DNA from: an uncultured Shinella sp. | Lineage (GTDB): Bacteria > Pseudomonadota > Alphaproteobacteria > Rhizobiales > Rhizobiaceae | DNA length: 64,000 nt | Assembly (NCBI RefSeq): GCF_946479415.1 | Contig: NZ_CAMLFY010000013.1 | Location: 1 to 64,000, forward strand | Reading direction: 5' to 3' | In this document: in pieces, positions 34,345 to 44,400 of the stretch | Numbering within the stretch: the stretch's first letter is position 1 | Layout of the letters: every line of letters begins with the position of its first letter | Position numbers and translations under genes: made by a program | The notes under the pieces: model-generated | Seen by the model: the letters and a program-made list of their open reading frames with translations, nothing else | Database searches by the model: none | Told to the model about the DNA's origin: nothing

Positions 34345-35343
34345 ATGCACGACAGACCCTCCATCCTTGTCACCGGCGGCACTGGTTCGTTCGGCCATAC
34401 CTTTGTTCCGATGACGCTGGCGAAATACAATCCCAAGCGGCTGGTCATTTTGTCGCGAGACGAAATGAAGCAGTGGGAAATGGCCAAGCTCTATGGCGAT
34501 GACCCCCGCGTTCGCTTCTTTATCGGCGACGTGCGTGATGGTGCGCGCTTGCAGCGGGCTCTCGATGGCATCGACTACGTCGTCCACGCTGCCGCCACGA
34601 AGATCGTCCCGACAGCCGAATACAATCCGTTCGAATGCGTGAAGACCAACGTGATGGGCGCCATGAACCTGATCGATGCCTGCATCGACAAGGGCGTCAA
34701 GCGGTGCGTCGCGCTATCGACCGACAAGGCGAGCAGCCCGCTCAACCTCTATGGTGCGACCAAGCTGGCTTCCGACAAGCTGTTTGTCGCCGGCAATTCC
34801 TATTCAGGCACGCACAATACGCGTTTTTCGGTTGTTCGCTACGGCAACGTCATGGGCTCGCGCGGCTCGATTATTCCGCTGTTCCAGTCGCTGGCAGGCA
34901 CCGGCAAGCTTCCGATCACCGACGTTCGCATGACCCGCTTCATGATCTCTCTTGAAGAGGCCGTGGAACTGGTCTGGCATGCATTCGACGACATGATCGG
35001 CGGCGAAATCTACGTGAAGAAGATTCCCTCCATGCGCGTCGTCGACATTGCGTCCACGCTTGCGCCTGAAGCCGAGCACGACATCATCGGCATTCGTCCG
35101 GGTGAAAAGCTGCACGAGCAGATGATCGGCGAAGAGGATGCGTACAACACGTACGAATATCCTGGTCACTTCAAGATTCTTCCGTCCATCCACAACTGGC
35201 ATCTCGATGAAAGCCGCATCAAGGATGGCACGCGCGTCCCGGAGGGCTTCTCCTATCGTTCCGACAACAACTCGGAATGGATGTCTGATGCGCAGCTCTC
35301 GTCTTGGATCGACGCGAACGCCGGCAAGATCGGAAAGATCTGA
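34345..35343 (+). CDS. pseB: UDP-GlcNAc 4,6-dehydratase (5-inverting)
   Basis: A 332-residue SDR that carries out the first step of pseudaminic acid synthesis, making UDP-2-acetamido-2,6-dideoxy-L-arabino-hexos-4-ulose. The cofactor motif is TGGTGSFG. The catalytic STDKASSPLNLYGATK, with Asp-Lys in place of the usual Ser-Tyr pair, marks the inverting PseB/FlaA1 group. IRPGEKLHEQMI is also typical. The ATG at 34345 starts MHDRPSILVTGG. It heads a seven-gene operon; pseC begins after a one-base gap. Confidence 0.93.
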   Translation: MHDRPSILVTGGTGSFGHTFVPMTLAKYNPKRLVILSRDEMKQWEMAKLYGDDPRVRFFIGDVRDGARLQRALDGIDYVVHAAATKIVPTAEYNPFECVKTNVMGAMNLIDACIDKGVKRCVALSTDKASSPLNLYGATKLASDKLFVAGNSYSGTHNTRFSVVRYGNVMGSRGSIIPLFQSLAGTGKLPITDVRMTRFMISLEEAVELVWHAFDDMIGGEIYVKKIPSMRVVDIASTLAPEAEHDIIGIRPGEKLHEQMIGEEDAYNTYEYPGHFKILPSIHNWHLDESRIKDGTRVPEGFSYRSDNNSEWMSDAQLSSWIDANAGKIGKI

Positions 35344-35344
35344 C

Positions 35345-36505
35345 ATGGTTATTCCGTACGGGCGGCAAGACATCACCGAGGCCGATATCGACGCCGTCCG
35401 TGCGGTGTTGACGTCGGATTATCTTACGCAGGGACCCGCGGTAGGGCGGTTCGAGCGCGCACTGGCCGACGTTACAGAAGCCAAGTACTGCATCGCGTCG
35501 AACAGTGCCACGTCATCCTTGCATAACGCATGCAATGCGCTCGGCGTCGGGCCGGGCGATGTCGTCTGGACAAGCCCGATCACGTTCGTGGCCAGTGCGA
35601 ATTGTGCCCGCTATTGTGGCGCCGATGTCGATTTCGTGGATATTGACGCCCGTAGTTACACGATGAGCCCGGAACGCCTCGAAGCGAAGCTGCGTTCGGC
35701 GGAAAAGGAGGGGCGTCTTCCCAAAGTCGTCATCCCCGTCCATCTGGCCGGGCAGCCGGCCGACATGCCCGCGATTCGGGCCTTGTCGGAGCGTTACGGC
35801 TTCAAGGTTGTGGAAGACGCATCGCACGCCATCGGCGGCCGTATCGGTGATCGGCCGGTTGGTGCGTGCCAGTATTCCGATATCACCGTGTTCAGCTTCC
35901 ATCCTGTCAAGATCGTGACGACCGGTGAGGGTGGCGCAGCCACGACCAATGATCCTGTCCTGGCGCGGCGTATGGCTCTGTTCAACAGCCATGGTATCAC
36001 CCGTGATGCTACGGAAATGAGCAAGGAGCCGGACGGCGCCTGGTACTATGAGCAGGTCGCTCTCGGCTACAACTACCGCATGACGGATATCCAGGCGGCG
36101 CTTGGCCTCAGTCAGATGGAGCGGCTGACAGAGTATGTTGCAAAGCGCCATGTCATTGCCCGCATTTATGATGAGCAACTGCGTGGACTGCCCCTGGTAA
36201 CGCCGTGGCGCTCTGAGGGGGACTATTCCGGCTTTCATCTCTATGTGATCCGCTTGCAGCTCGATAAGGCCAAGCTGTCGCGGCGTGCGCTGTTCGACCT
36301 CCTGCGAAGCCGGAATATTCTGGTCAACCTCCATTATATTCCCGTCTACCGGCAGCCGGATTTCCAGCAGTTCGGCGCAAGGCCTGAGGATTTCCCCGAA
36401 GCGGAAGCCTATTATGCGGAGGCGATCAGCCTGCCGCTTTACCCCACGATGACTGACGAGCAACAGAGTTTCGTCATTTCGACGATTCGTGAGGCTTTGG
36501 CATGA
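35345..36505 (+). CDS. pseC: UDP-4-amino-4,6-dideoxy-L-altrosamine transaminase
   Basis: A 386-residue DegT/DnrJ/EryC1-type aminotransferase. Features are IPYGRQDITEADIDAV at the N-terminus, SNSATSSLHNACNALG, the VEDASHAIGG segment and the PLP-lysine motif FSFHPVKIVTTGEGGA. GYNYRMTDIQAALGLSQ and NLHYIPVYRQP are typical of PseC. It installs the 4-amino group that PseH would normally... not alter but leave free before N-acetylation by PseH, a gene not seen here. It overlaps pseF by four bases. Confidence 0.93.
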   Translation: MVIPYGRQDITEADIDAVRAVLTSDYLTQGPAVGRFERALADVTEAKYCIASNSATSSLHNACNALGVGPGDVVWTSPITFVASANCARYCGADVDFVDIDARSYTMSPERLEAKLRSAEKEGRLPKVVIPVHLAGQPADMPAIRALSERYGFKVVEDASHAIGGRIGDRPVGACQYSDITVFSFHPVKIVTTGEGGAATTNDPVLARRMALFNSHGITRDATEMSKEPDGAWYYEQVALGYNYRMTDIQAALGLSQMERLTEYVAKRHVIARIYDEQLRGLPLVTPWRSEGDYSGFHLYVIRLQLDKAKLSRRALFDLLRSRNILVNLHYIPVYRQPDFQQFGARPEDFPEAEAYYAEAISLPLYPTMTDEQQSFVISTIREALA

Positions 36506-37209
36506 GACTAGCCGTCATCCCGGCCCGCGGAGGGAGCAAGCGTACGCCACGCAAGAATGTGCGCCCCTTCGCAGGCCGTCCGATGATCGCTTGGCCTATC
36601 GAAGCGGCTATCTCTTCCGGCGTGTTCGACGCTGTTGTCGTGTCGACCGACGACGAGGAGATAGCTGCGACGGCCGAGGCATGCGGCGCGACTGTTCCTT
36701 TCAGGAGGCCTGTGCATCTCTCCGATGACCACACGCCGACGCGACCTGTCATTCGGCATGCGATCGAAGCGGTGGAAGCGTCCGGTGCGACGGTCGAGCA
36801 GGTTTGCTGCCTCTATGCAACGACCCCCTTCATCACGGCCGACGATCTCGTTGCCGGACTGAAGGCGCTGGAGACGTCTGCGAACGGTTTCTCCGTTTCC
36901 GTCACGCATTACGCGCATCCGATCCAACGGGCTTTACGCCTTTGCGCGGATGGCACGACATTGCCATTGGACGAAGCCAAGTTGGCGACACGTTCACAGG
37001 ATCTGGAAGAAATGGTGCATGACGCGGGCTCCTTCTATTGGGGAACACGGGGTGCGTTCATGAGCGAGCGTTCGATTCTGGCCTCGGGGTCGGCTGCCGT
37101 CGTCCTGCCGACCTGGCGGGTTTGTGATATCGATACGGAAGATGACTGGACACGCGCCGAATTGATGTTCCAGGCAATGTTTCCAAGCGGCAAGCCGGAT
37201 CAAAGATGA
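36502..37209 (+). CDS. pseF: CMP-pseudaminic acid synthetase
   Basis: A 235-residue cytidylyltransferase. The nucleotide-binding IPARGGSKRTPRKN (residues about 6-19) is typical of the NeuA/PseF family, followed by GRPMIAWPI, VSTDDEEIA and the CCLYATTPF segment in the middle. It activates the finished sugar with CTP for transfer. Four-base overlaps link it to pseC upstream and pseG downstream. Confidence 0.92.
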   Translation: MRLAVIPARGGSKRTPRKNVRPFAGRPMIAWPIEAAISSGVFDAVVVSTDDEEIAATAEACGATVPFRRPVHLSDDHTPTRPVIRHAIEAVEASGATVEQVCCLYATTPFITADDLVAGLKALETSANGFSVSVTHYAHPIQRALRLCADGTTLPLDEAKLATRSQDLEEMVHDAGSFYWGTRGAFMSERSILASGSAAVVLPTWRVCDIDTEDDWTRAELMFQAMFPSGKPDQR

Positions 37210-38243
37210 TTGCGTTTTGCGTCGATGCAACACCGCAAGTCGGGATGGGGCATCTGGTTCGTTGCCGGGTCCTTGCCGATGCGTTTCAGGCGATCGGGCA
37301 GAAAGCGGTCATCTACGGCCCGTCCACATCCTACCGGCTTGCCGAAGATGAAACGCGGTTTGCCGCGTGGTGCGAGCGGGTGCCCGGCGCGTCGATAGGG
37401 GCGGATGCGGCCGCTTTCATGGCATTTGCTGACGCACATGGCGCAAAAAAAGCAGTCATCGACGACTACCGTGCGAATGGTGAATTCCAGCAGGTGCTTC
37501 AGAACGCGGGCATGGACTGGTTGCAGCAGTTCGACGCCAGCCGTGAACAGGTTTTCCTAGGTCGCCTCGTCGTGAACGCTTCGCCCTATGAGCGTCCCGA
37601 ACATTACCGGGCCGTCGCCTCGCATCCTGAGGTTCGATTCCTTCTGGGACCCCGCTATGCGATCCTCCGCAAAGAATTCGAAGGGATCGTGGTCCCCAAG
37701 CCGAGAGAGCAAACCGGCAACGTGTTCCTGTCGTTTGGAGGGGGAGACGACAAGGGAGCGGCACTTGGCGTGCTTTCTGCGCTCCAACCGATTGCAGGGC
37801 CGGATACGCGCCTCCATCTCGTGTCGGGTGCCTCCAATCCGCGAATCGCGGAAATTGCCGCGAGAATTGAAGCGGAAGGTTGGAGGAACGTCATTCTGCA
37901 CGTCAATCCTCCTGATATTCCGAAGCTGATGGTCGCCTCCGATCTTGCTATTCTTGGCGGTGGAACCACCACCTATGAGGCCGCCCGTTGCGGCCTCCCG
38001 ATGCTTCTGCTGGCCATCGCCGAAAATCAGGTCCGGCAGTCTCAAGGCTGGGAGGATCTCGGTGCTGCCCGTTATCTCGGGCGCTGGGGCGACGTGACGC
38101 CTGGAGAGGTAGCCGAAGCCTATGCGACGCTTGTCGAAACCGTGGGTCTTGCCGCAGAAATGGCACGGCGCGGTACGGAATTGGTTGATTGCGGCGGGAC
38201 GCGCCGCTTGATGAACATGTTATTGAAAGGCGTGGAAGAATGA
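37206..38243 (+). CDS. pseG: UDP-2,4-diacetamido-trideoxy-altropyranose hydrolase
   Basis: A 345-residue GT-B-fold hydrolase that removes UDP from the diamino sugar. The N-terminal GMGHLVRCRVLADAF contains the catalytic His of PseG. FLSFGGGDDKG and ILGGGTTTYEAARCGLPML are the nucleotide-binding part. No GNAT (PseH) domain is fused to either end, as happens in some species. Its TGA overlaps the start of the ATP-grasp gene (ATGA). Confidence 0.9.
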   Translation: MIAFCVDATPQVGMGHLVRCRVLADAFQAIGQKAVIYGPSTSYRLAEDETRFAAWCERVPGASIGADAAAFMAFADAHGAKKAVIDDYRANGEFQQVLQNAGMDWLQQFDASREQVFLGRLVVNASPYERPEHYRAVASHPEVRFLLGPRYAILRKEFEGIVVPKPREQTGNVFLSFGGGDDKGAALGVLSALQPIAGPDTRLHLVSGASNPRIAEIAARIEAEGWRNVILHVNPPDIPKLMVASDLAILGGGTTTYEAARCGLPMLLLAIAENQVRQSQGWEDLGAARYLGRWGDVTPGEVAEAYATLVETVGLAAEMARRGTELVDCGGTRRLMNMLLKGVEE

Positions 38244-39400
38244 GCAAGGTTGCCCTGGTTTTGGGAACGAATGCCGGTCAGGCCGACTTGATCCGCCATC
38301 TGAAGGATGATGCCTGGGTCGTGCATGCTTGTGCGCACCGGGCAGGTGGCGCCGGCGAGCCGCTTGCGGACGCATTCCATCTTCTGGATATCAGTAAGCC
38401 CGCGGATGTGACCGCACTGGCAAAAGACGTCCACGCCGAAATTGTCTATTCCTGCTCGTCGGATATTGCGGTACCCGCAGTTATCGAAGCATCCGATGCG
38501 CTCGGTTTGCCGCATTTTTTCGATCCCGAACTGATCGACCTCTTCAATCAGAAGACCAAGCTGCGTGCGTGGCTCAATGAGCAGGACCTCAGTCCCGTAC
38601 CATTCATTCGTCTTTCCGATGTCGCGGAGGCTGCCGGCTGGTCTATTTTTCCGTGCATCGTGAAGCCCTCGGATAGCCAAGGCCAACGCGGTGTCGCCAA
38701 GATCGAAGACATTCAGGATCTTTCTGGTGCCGTCGAACGGGCGATTGCGCTTTCTCCCACCGGGTCGGCCATCATCGAAGCCTATCTTAATGGTGTAGAG
38801 GTTTCGACGAACGTGCTCGTTTCGGGCGGCAAGATCGTCGTCGCCGAACTTTCCGAGCGCCTCGTCCATGGCGATCATATGATCGGCGTACCCTCGGGTC
38901 ATCTAATCCCGACCGCCAATGTTTCCCAGGCTGATGTCGATGCGACCGACCGGCTTGTCCGCGATGTCGTGCAGCGCCTCGGCATTAGCAACGGGTGCCT
39001 CTATTTTCAGATGAAGGTGACCGACAAGGGGCCGAGGATTGTCGAGATTGCGCCGCGCATCGATGGTTGCCATATCTGGCGTCTGATCCTTGCCGCCCGG
39101 GACTTCGACTTCATGGAACTGACCCTGAAAACCCTCACCGGCGAAATCCTGGACGTGGTCGAAGGTCGGGATACGGAGGAGGCCGTTTATGAGCTGATGT
39201 TCCAGCAGGCTGCACCCGGTACGGTTTTCCAGGCGGAAAATTTCCCGCGCCCCGACGATGCCGTCTATCACGAGTGGCGCTACAATGACGGCGATGTCGT
39301 CGGTGCGATTAACGGCCGGCTCGAAGTGGTCGGCTATTATGTCCGCCTGTCGCCGGAATGGACCCGCCGCCGTGCCGAAGTGATGGCGAAAGGAGCTTGA
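38240..39400 (+). CDS. ATP-grasp ligase in the pseudaminic acid operon
   Basis: A 386-residue carboxylate-amine ligase-like protein. Residues 1-90 form a pre-grasp Rossmann-like domain. The ATP-grasp fold covers about 100-300, with IVKPSDSQGQRGVAKI as the flexible loop, IIEAYLNGVEVSTNVLV, and the Mg site KGPRIVEIAPRIDGCH. Such enzymes join a carboxylate to an amine through an acyl phosphate. It sits between pseG and pseI, where an N-acyl group must be added, so it may attach an amino or hydroxy acid to a sugar amine. That role is inferred; no characterised homologue is recalled. Confidence 0.78.
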   Translation: MSKVALVLGTNAGQADLIRHLKDDAWVVHACAHRAGGAGEPLADAFHLLDISKPADVTALAKDVHAEIVYSCSSDIAVPAVIEASDALGLPHFFDPELIDLFNQKTKLRAWLNEQDLSPVPFIRLSDVAEAAGWSIFPCIVKPSDSQGQRGVAKIEDIQDLSGAVERAIALSPTGSAIIEAYLNGVEVSTNVLVSGGKIVVAELSERLVHGDHMIGVPSGHLIPTANVSQADVDATDRLVRDVVQRLGISNGCLYFQMKVTDKGPRIVEIAPRIDGCHIWRLILAARDFDFMELTLKTLTGEILDVVEGRDTEEAVYELMFQQAAPGTVFQAENFPRPDDAVYHEWRYNDGDVVGAINGRLEVVGYYVRLSPEWTRRRAEVMAKGA

Positions 39401-39402
39401 AG

Positions 39403-40302
39403 GTGAGGGTCGCTGTAACCGGAGCGAACGGTTTTCTCGGTGGTAACCTGCTGCGGGCGCTTGTTAATGCCGGCATGGCGGTAACAGCGTTGACGCGCGA
39501 TGCGGAGGCCCTAGCGAAGACAGCGCCCGTTGGCGTGACCGTTCATGAAACCGATTACAGCGCCGAATCCATTACCGGCTGGATGGAGGGACAGGATGCT
39601 GTCGTCCATTTGGGTGGACGCAGGATGGCGCGAACCGATGCCGCCCGGGGAATGGGTCCTTTCCTGGAGCCCAATCTGGCCTTGACGGAGCGTGTCGCCG
39701 CAGCCGCTGTCGCTGCCGGTGTCGGTCGCGTGGTGTTCGCTTCGAGCACCGCCGTCTATTCCGCCCTTGACGCCGTACCCTTCGTCGAGACCTGCATACC
39801 CCATCCGATCAATGCCTATGGCTTGTCGAAATTGATGGGAGAGCAGATCATCGAACTGATATGCCGCGGGACGAAGACCGAAGCGATATCACTGCGCTTC
39901 TCGGCGCTCTTTGGTGCGGGAGAACGGACAACCGGCGTGCTCATGCGCTTTGTCGCTGAAGCAGAAGCCGGGCGCGACATCGTCATGAACGGAAACCCCC
40001 AATACGGCGTCGATCAACTCTATGTGGAGGATGCTGCCGGGGGTATTATCGCAGCGCTGATGTCGCCATCGGCTCGAGGTGTTTACAATATCGGCGGCGG
40101 GCGGGCTTGGTCTGTTGCCGAAATGGCTGAAGCGGTTGTCGCTGCCTGTGCTCATCCGGTGTCTATCCGCCATGAAGATCCCCATGACGGACCGGTGCCC
40201 CAGCCGTTCATGGCCATCGATAAGGCGGCCCGCGATCTCGGCTGGTCACCGAAGTTCGATCTTGTTTCCGGTCTTGCCTCAATGGCGCCCAGAACGCCTT
40301 GA
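39403..40302 (+). CDS. NAD-dependent epimerase/dehydratase-like SDR
   Basis: A 299-residue extended SDR. The cofactor motif TGANGFLGGNLL is at residues 6-17, then FASSTAVYS and the YGLSK (YxxxK) catalytic pair, VDQLYVEDAAGGIIAAL and a NIGGGRAWSV segment. The start is GTG at 39403, supported by AAAGGAG nine bases upstream. It could epimerise or reduce a nonulosonic acid precursor or make a second activated sugar. It is not part of the standard six-step Pse pathway. Confidence 0.82.
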   Translation: MRVAVTGANGFLGGNLLRALVNAGMAVTALTRDAEALAKTAPVGVTVHETDYSAESITGWMEGQDAVVHLGGRRMARTDAARGMGPFLEPNLALTERVAAAAVAAGVGRVVFASSTAVYSALDAVPFVETCIPHPINAYGLSKLMGEQIIELICRGTKTEAISLRFSALFGAGERTTGVLMRFVAEAEAGRDIVMNGNPQYGVDQLYVEDAAGGIIAALMSPSARGVYNIGGGRAWSVAEMAEAVVAACAHPVSIRHEDPHDGPVPQPFMAIDKAARDLGWSPKFDLVSGLASMAPRTP

Positions 40303-40367
40303 CGTCGCCGTTATTAAGTTGTTTTCCCTGTGGCAAGTTTTGCCACCAACCAGTTTGAAAGCTCCTC

Positions 40368-41429
40368 ATGTCGCAGTTCAAGAAAGCCGTCTACGCCGGG
40401 ACAGACAAAGTGCTCGACGACAGCCCGTTCATCATCGCCGAGATGTCCGGGAACCATAATGCATCGCTTGAGCGCGCCTTCGAAATCGTTGACGCTGCCG
40501 CCGAAGCCGGCGCAGACGCGCTGAAGCTGCAGACCTACACTGCCGAAACCATGACGCTGAACATGACGCGTGGCGAATTCAGCATTTCCGACCCCAAATC
40601 CCTGTGGGCCGGCCGTGACCTCTATAGCCTTTACAAGGAAGCCCATACGCCCTGGGAGTGGCACAAGCCGATTTTCGATCGTGCTCGCCAGCACGGTATG
40701 CTCTGCTTCTCGTCTGCTTTCGACGAGACGTCTGTTGATTTTCTGGAGACGCTGGATGTGCCGGCCTACAAAGTCGCGTCCTTTGAGCTGACCGATATTC
40801 CGCTCATCCGCAAGGTGGCCGCAACCGGTAAGCCGCTCATCATGTCGACCGGCATGGCGACGATCGGGGAGATTGATGATGCCGTAACGGCGGCTCGCGA
40901 AGCCGGGTGCGAAACGCTGGCATTGTTGAAGTGCACGAGCACATATCCTGCCCCGCCGGCCAATACGAACCTCCTTACGATCCCTCACATGGCGCAGTTG
41001 TTCGGCTGTGAAGTGGGACTTTCGGACCACACGCTCGGCGTCGGCGTTCCCGTCGGTGCAACGGCACTGGGAGCGACGGTCATCGAAAAGCACTTCTGCT
41101 TGGCACGTAGCGAAGGCGGCGTCGATTCTGCTTTCTCGCTGGAACCGGCAGAATTCAAGCAGATGGTCGAGGAGTGCAAGCGGGTGAAGCAGGCCGTAGG
41201 CCGGGTGTGGTACGGCGCCACCGAATCGGAGGTGAAGGCGCGCACGCGCCGTCGTTCGCTCTATGTCGGCGTCGACCTGCAGCCTGGCGATGAACTTACC
41301 GTCGAAAACCTCCGGCGCATTCGTCCGGGTCTCGGCCTGGCACCGAAATTCTATGACACTCTGCTGGGCCGCAAGGTCACCAAGGCGGTTCCGGCAGGTA
41401 CGCCGGTCTCTTGGGACCTTTTCTCCTGA
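40368..41429 (+). CDS. pseI: pseudaminic acid synthase
   Basis: A 353-residue NeuB-family enzyme condensing the trideoxy hexose with phosphoenolpyruvate. The TIM barrel has IIAEMSGNHNASLERA, LKLQTYTAETMTL, KVASFELTDIPL, STGMATIGEI and the metal motif EKHFCLARSEGGVDSAFS. A C-terminal SAF domain (about 285-350) reads RRSLYVGVDLQPGDELT. The family splits into Neu, Leg and Pse synthases; the PseB/C/F/G neighbours favour Pse. Confidence 0.93.
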   Translation: MSQFKKAVYAGTDKVLDDSPFIIAEMSGNHNASLERAFEIVDAAAEAGADALKLQTYTAETMTLNMTRGEFSISDPKSLWAGRDLYSLYKEAHTPWEWHKPIFDRARQHGMLCFSSAFDETSVDFLETLDVPAYKVASFELTDIPLIRKVAATGKPLIMSTGMATIGEIDDAVTAAREAGCETLALLKCTSTYPAPPANTNLLTIPHMAQLFGCEVGLSDHTLGVGVPVGATALGATVIEKHFCLARSEGGVDSAFSLEPAEFKQMVEECKRVKQAVGRVWYGATESEVKARTRRRSLYVGVDLQPGDELTVENLRRIRPGLGLAPKFYDTLLGRKVTKAVPAGTPVSWDLFS

Positions 41430-41499
41430 CCCCATACGGCCCCTGCAAAGGGAAGGGGATCTGATCTGCGGCTGAAGTATTTTATTGGGGTGATATGCA

Positions 41500-44400
41500 A
41501 TGATACCGGAACGCAATCAGGTTGATGCCGAAAATCCGCCATCGAACGGATTTGCAGATGCGGTCGTCACATCGGATCCCCTGGCCGAGAACGCCGTGCC
41601 GGCTCGCGGCACGGTTGTTGAACTTGTAACAAATAACAATCCCGATGTGAGCCTCAAGGAAACTGTTCCCGAGCCCACAGGTGCCAAGAAGCCGAAAGCT
41701 GCCAAGGCAAAGGGCGCAGTACGCCCCGCAGTCCGTAAGCCAGCCTCTCGCCCTGCTGGTGTGCGGCAATCGATCATCCGCCCCTTCAAGAAAATGTTGG
41801 CCGCTGTCCGCAAGATTCATCGTAACGCTGTCGGTACCGGCCGTCAGAGGGTGCGTGGCCATATCGACAAGATGGATTTCAACCAGGCTCCCGGCAAGCT
41901 TTTGCCGACGTCCTGGAAGGACGCATCGAGATTACGCCGACTGAAGACGAGCTCAAGCAGTCAAGAAATCTTCGAGGCAATGCTGGCTATCGGGCGCGGG
42001 GAGGCGCAGCGGGGAGTCGTCAACCTGAGCACAGCTGGCTTCCTCAATACGGTGCTTGCTTCCACCGAGCTGCGAGAAAAACTCATCCAACCTGTGAAGG
42101 ATGCTGTTGAGCAGTATCCGGGCAGCGTTTATCTCACATATGTATATTCTGTCATGCTTGCGAAGGCTGGCGAATATGGCCAGGCGGCCGATTTTGTTCT
42201 TTCTGCGATGAGACAGGAGCGGGAATCGCACGCCGATTCCCAATCCCAGTCGAGAGCGCCGTCCTCGCGCGCCAAGCTTCTGACCAAAGTTTGGCGTGTC
42301 GTCGATTCCATATCGCGCGACAACATGGCCGTGACGGGAGATGGCGGCGCCGAAGGAGAGGATTCTCAGGGAGATCCGTTGGCTGGCGAGCGTTCCTGGC
42401 AACAGGGACAGACAGGCACATATCTCGACGCATGCAGGCAAAACTTTGAGCATGGCAAAAGCCTAAAGGCACGTCTCGATGCAATCGAAAGCATGACGAA
42501 GCTGGGTTTGCGCCGTATGCCGGCCTATCATGACGCCTATGCGCTTGCCCGGGGATCCTATCTCGAAATTCGCCCAAAATGGGCCGACATGGTCGGGCTT
42601 CCTTTGAAATCGAAGCAGCTCGGTCTTGCCTCTGATAAGGGCATGAAAGCCGTAAGGCTATTGACCCAGGTAATGCGTGTTGCGGAGAAATTGGGCTTCA
42701 CCGAAGATTTGGAGCTTATTTCAGCCACGCTGTTCAAGATTTCCAAAAATCCGAAAGCGAGCGGTTCGGCCTGGACGATTGCTGCGGCGCTTTCGGCTGT
42801 CGATGCCGAGCGCTGGCATAAGCCTACTCTTGGCGTGTTGAGAAAACTGAAACTATCCAGAAACTCGGCTCGCGACGTCAAGGCGTTCTTCCTTTGGGCC
42901 TTGAGATGCGGCGAATATGGATGGGCCATGTCCGTCTATAAAACTCTGCCGAACACGGTTGCGATGTCGGTGGCGGCCGCACCCATGGCCAAGATCCTTC
43001 AGCGGAAGGGCAGCTTCAGTGCCGCGGCAACGCTGCTGAAGCGGGTTTGCGCGGCAAACCTGATTAAGCTCGATAAGTTTGATCCGATTGTTCATTGGGG
43101 TTACATCAAGCAAATCGGCGAAATGGAATTTGCCGCAAGCACGACAAAATATCTCCGGATGGTGCCGCAGCCCACCGAACCCAAGGGGGTCATTTTTCTC
43201 GCTCCGCGGGCTGTCGACCAGACGACTCGCTTCCCGCTGATCGTCCTGCTCGAAATGAAAAGACGAGGCTGGGCCATCATTCCGCTTTTTGAGGGCACGC
43301 TTCCACTAGACAAGACCGGTAACCCGAAGATTGACCAGTTCTTGGGATGCTTCCTGGGAAGCGGAAGGTTGCGGGCCGAGCGGGAGAAGGCATTTGATCC
43401 GATCGAGAATTTCAACGTCGAGGTTGAGACAGGCCATCTCCGCTGGGACACGATCGATCTCACGCATCCCCTCTGGGAAGAGGCTGCGGTTAACAGGCGT
43501 CGGTACAATGTCGATTACACCTGCCCCGCATTGGTCAGCAATCTGTCACGGCTTGCGAATTTGACGCGCATGACGGGCGTGGTGCTTCAGACGGCGCGAC
43601 GTGTGATGGCGGAGCTGGATCTGCCCTTGGGATTCATGGTGAATTTCCAAGCGCGCCTCCCTGATGTCGTGGTGCGCCTCTATTGTGAAACCCATGGAGA
43701 TCCCGAAAAGTTTTTCTGTATTCACGGCACGAATGGCTACCAGAACTATTTCGCCAATTTCTCGTCGCCGGTTTCAACGCGAATGGCCATCCGGAACATG
43801 ACGGCCACCCGGGTCAATCGTACGGCAAGTTTTCCAACGCCGTCCGAGTTTGAAACGTTCTTTGATGAGCATCGGGACGAAGCTCCCTCGATCCTTGAGC
43901 GGGTAAGGGATATAACGAAAGTCAGGCGTTCGACGAGTACGCTGACGGAGCGTCCCGCGGAAGCCGAAGCATGCCGGGAGCGCATTGCCGCATGGCGCGC
44001 CGAAGGCGGGTTGGTGGCCTGTGCATTTGGCAAAGTGGTCTGCGATTCGGCAGTTCCATTTGATGGCGGGCCGGTTCACCGGAACATGGCCGAATGGCTC
44101 AATCATACAATAGACGCCGTCCGCGGGTCCCGGACGCTATTGTTGATAAAGCCTCACCCTCACGAATTGAAGAATGAAATCGGCGCCTTCCTGACGGAGT
44201 TCTTCAGGGACCTGATCACCGGAGATTTGCCGGAAAATGTCATCTACCTCGGCCACAACTGGTTCGACATGGCTGACATGAAGGATCTTATCGACGTCGG
44301 CACGGTCTATAACGGCACGACAACCATAGAATTGGGCCTTTTGCAGATTCCGGGTATCGTCTGCTCAGACTTTGCGCCCCGTGATTATCCTGTTGGACAG

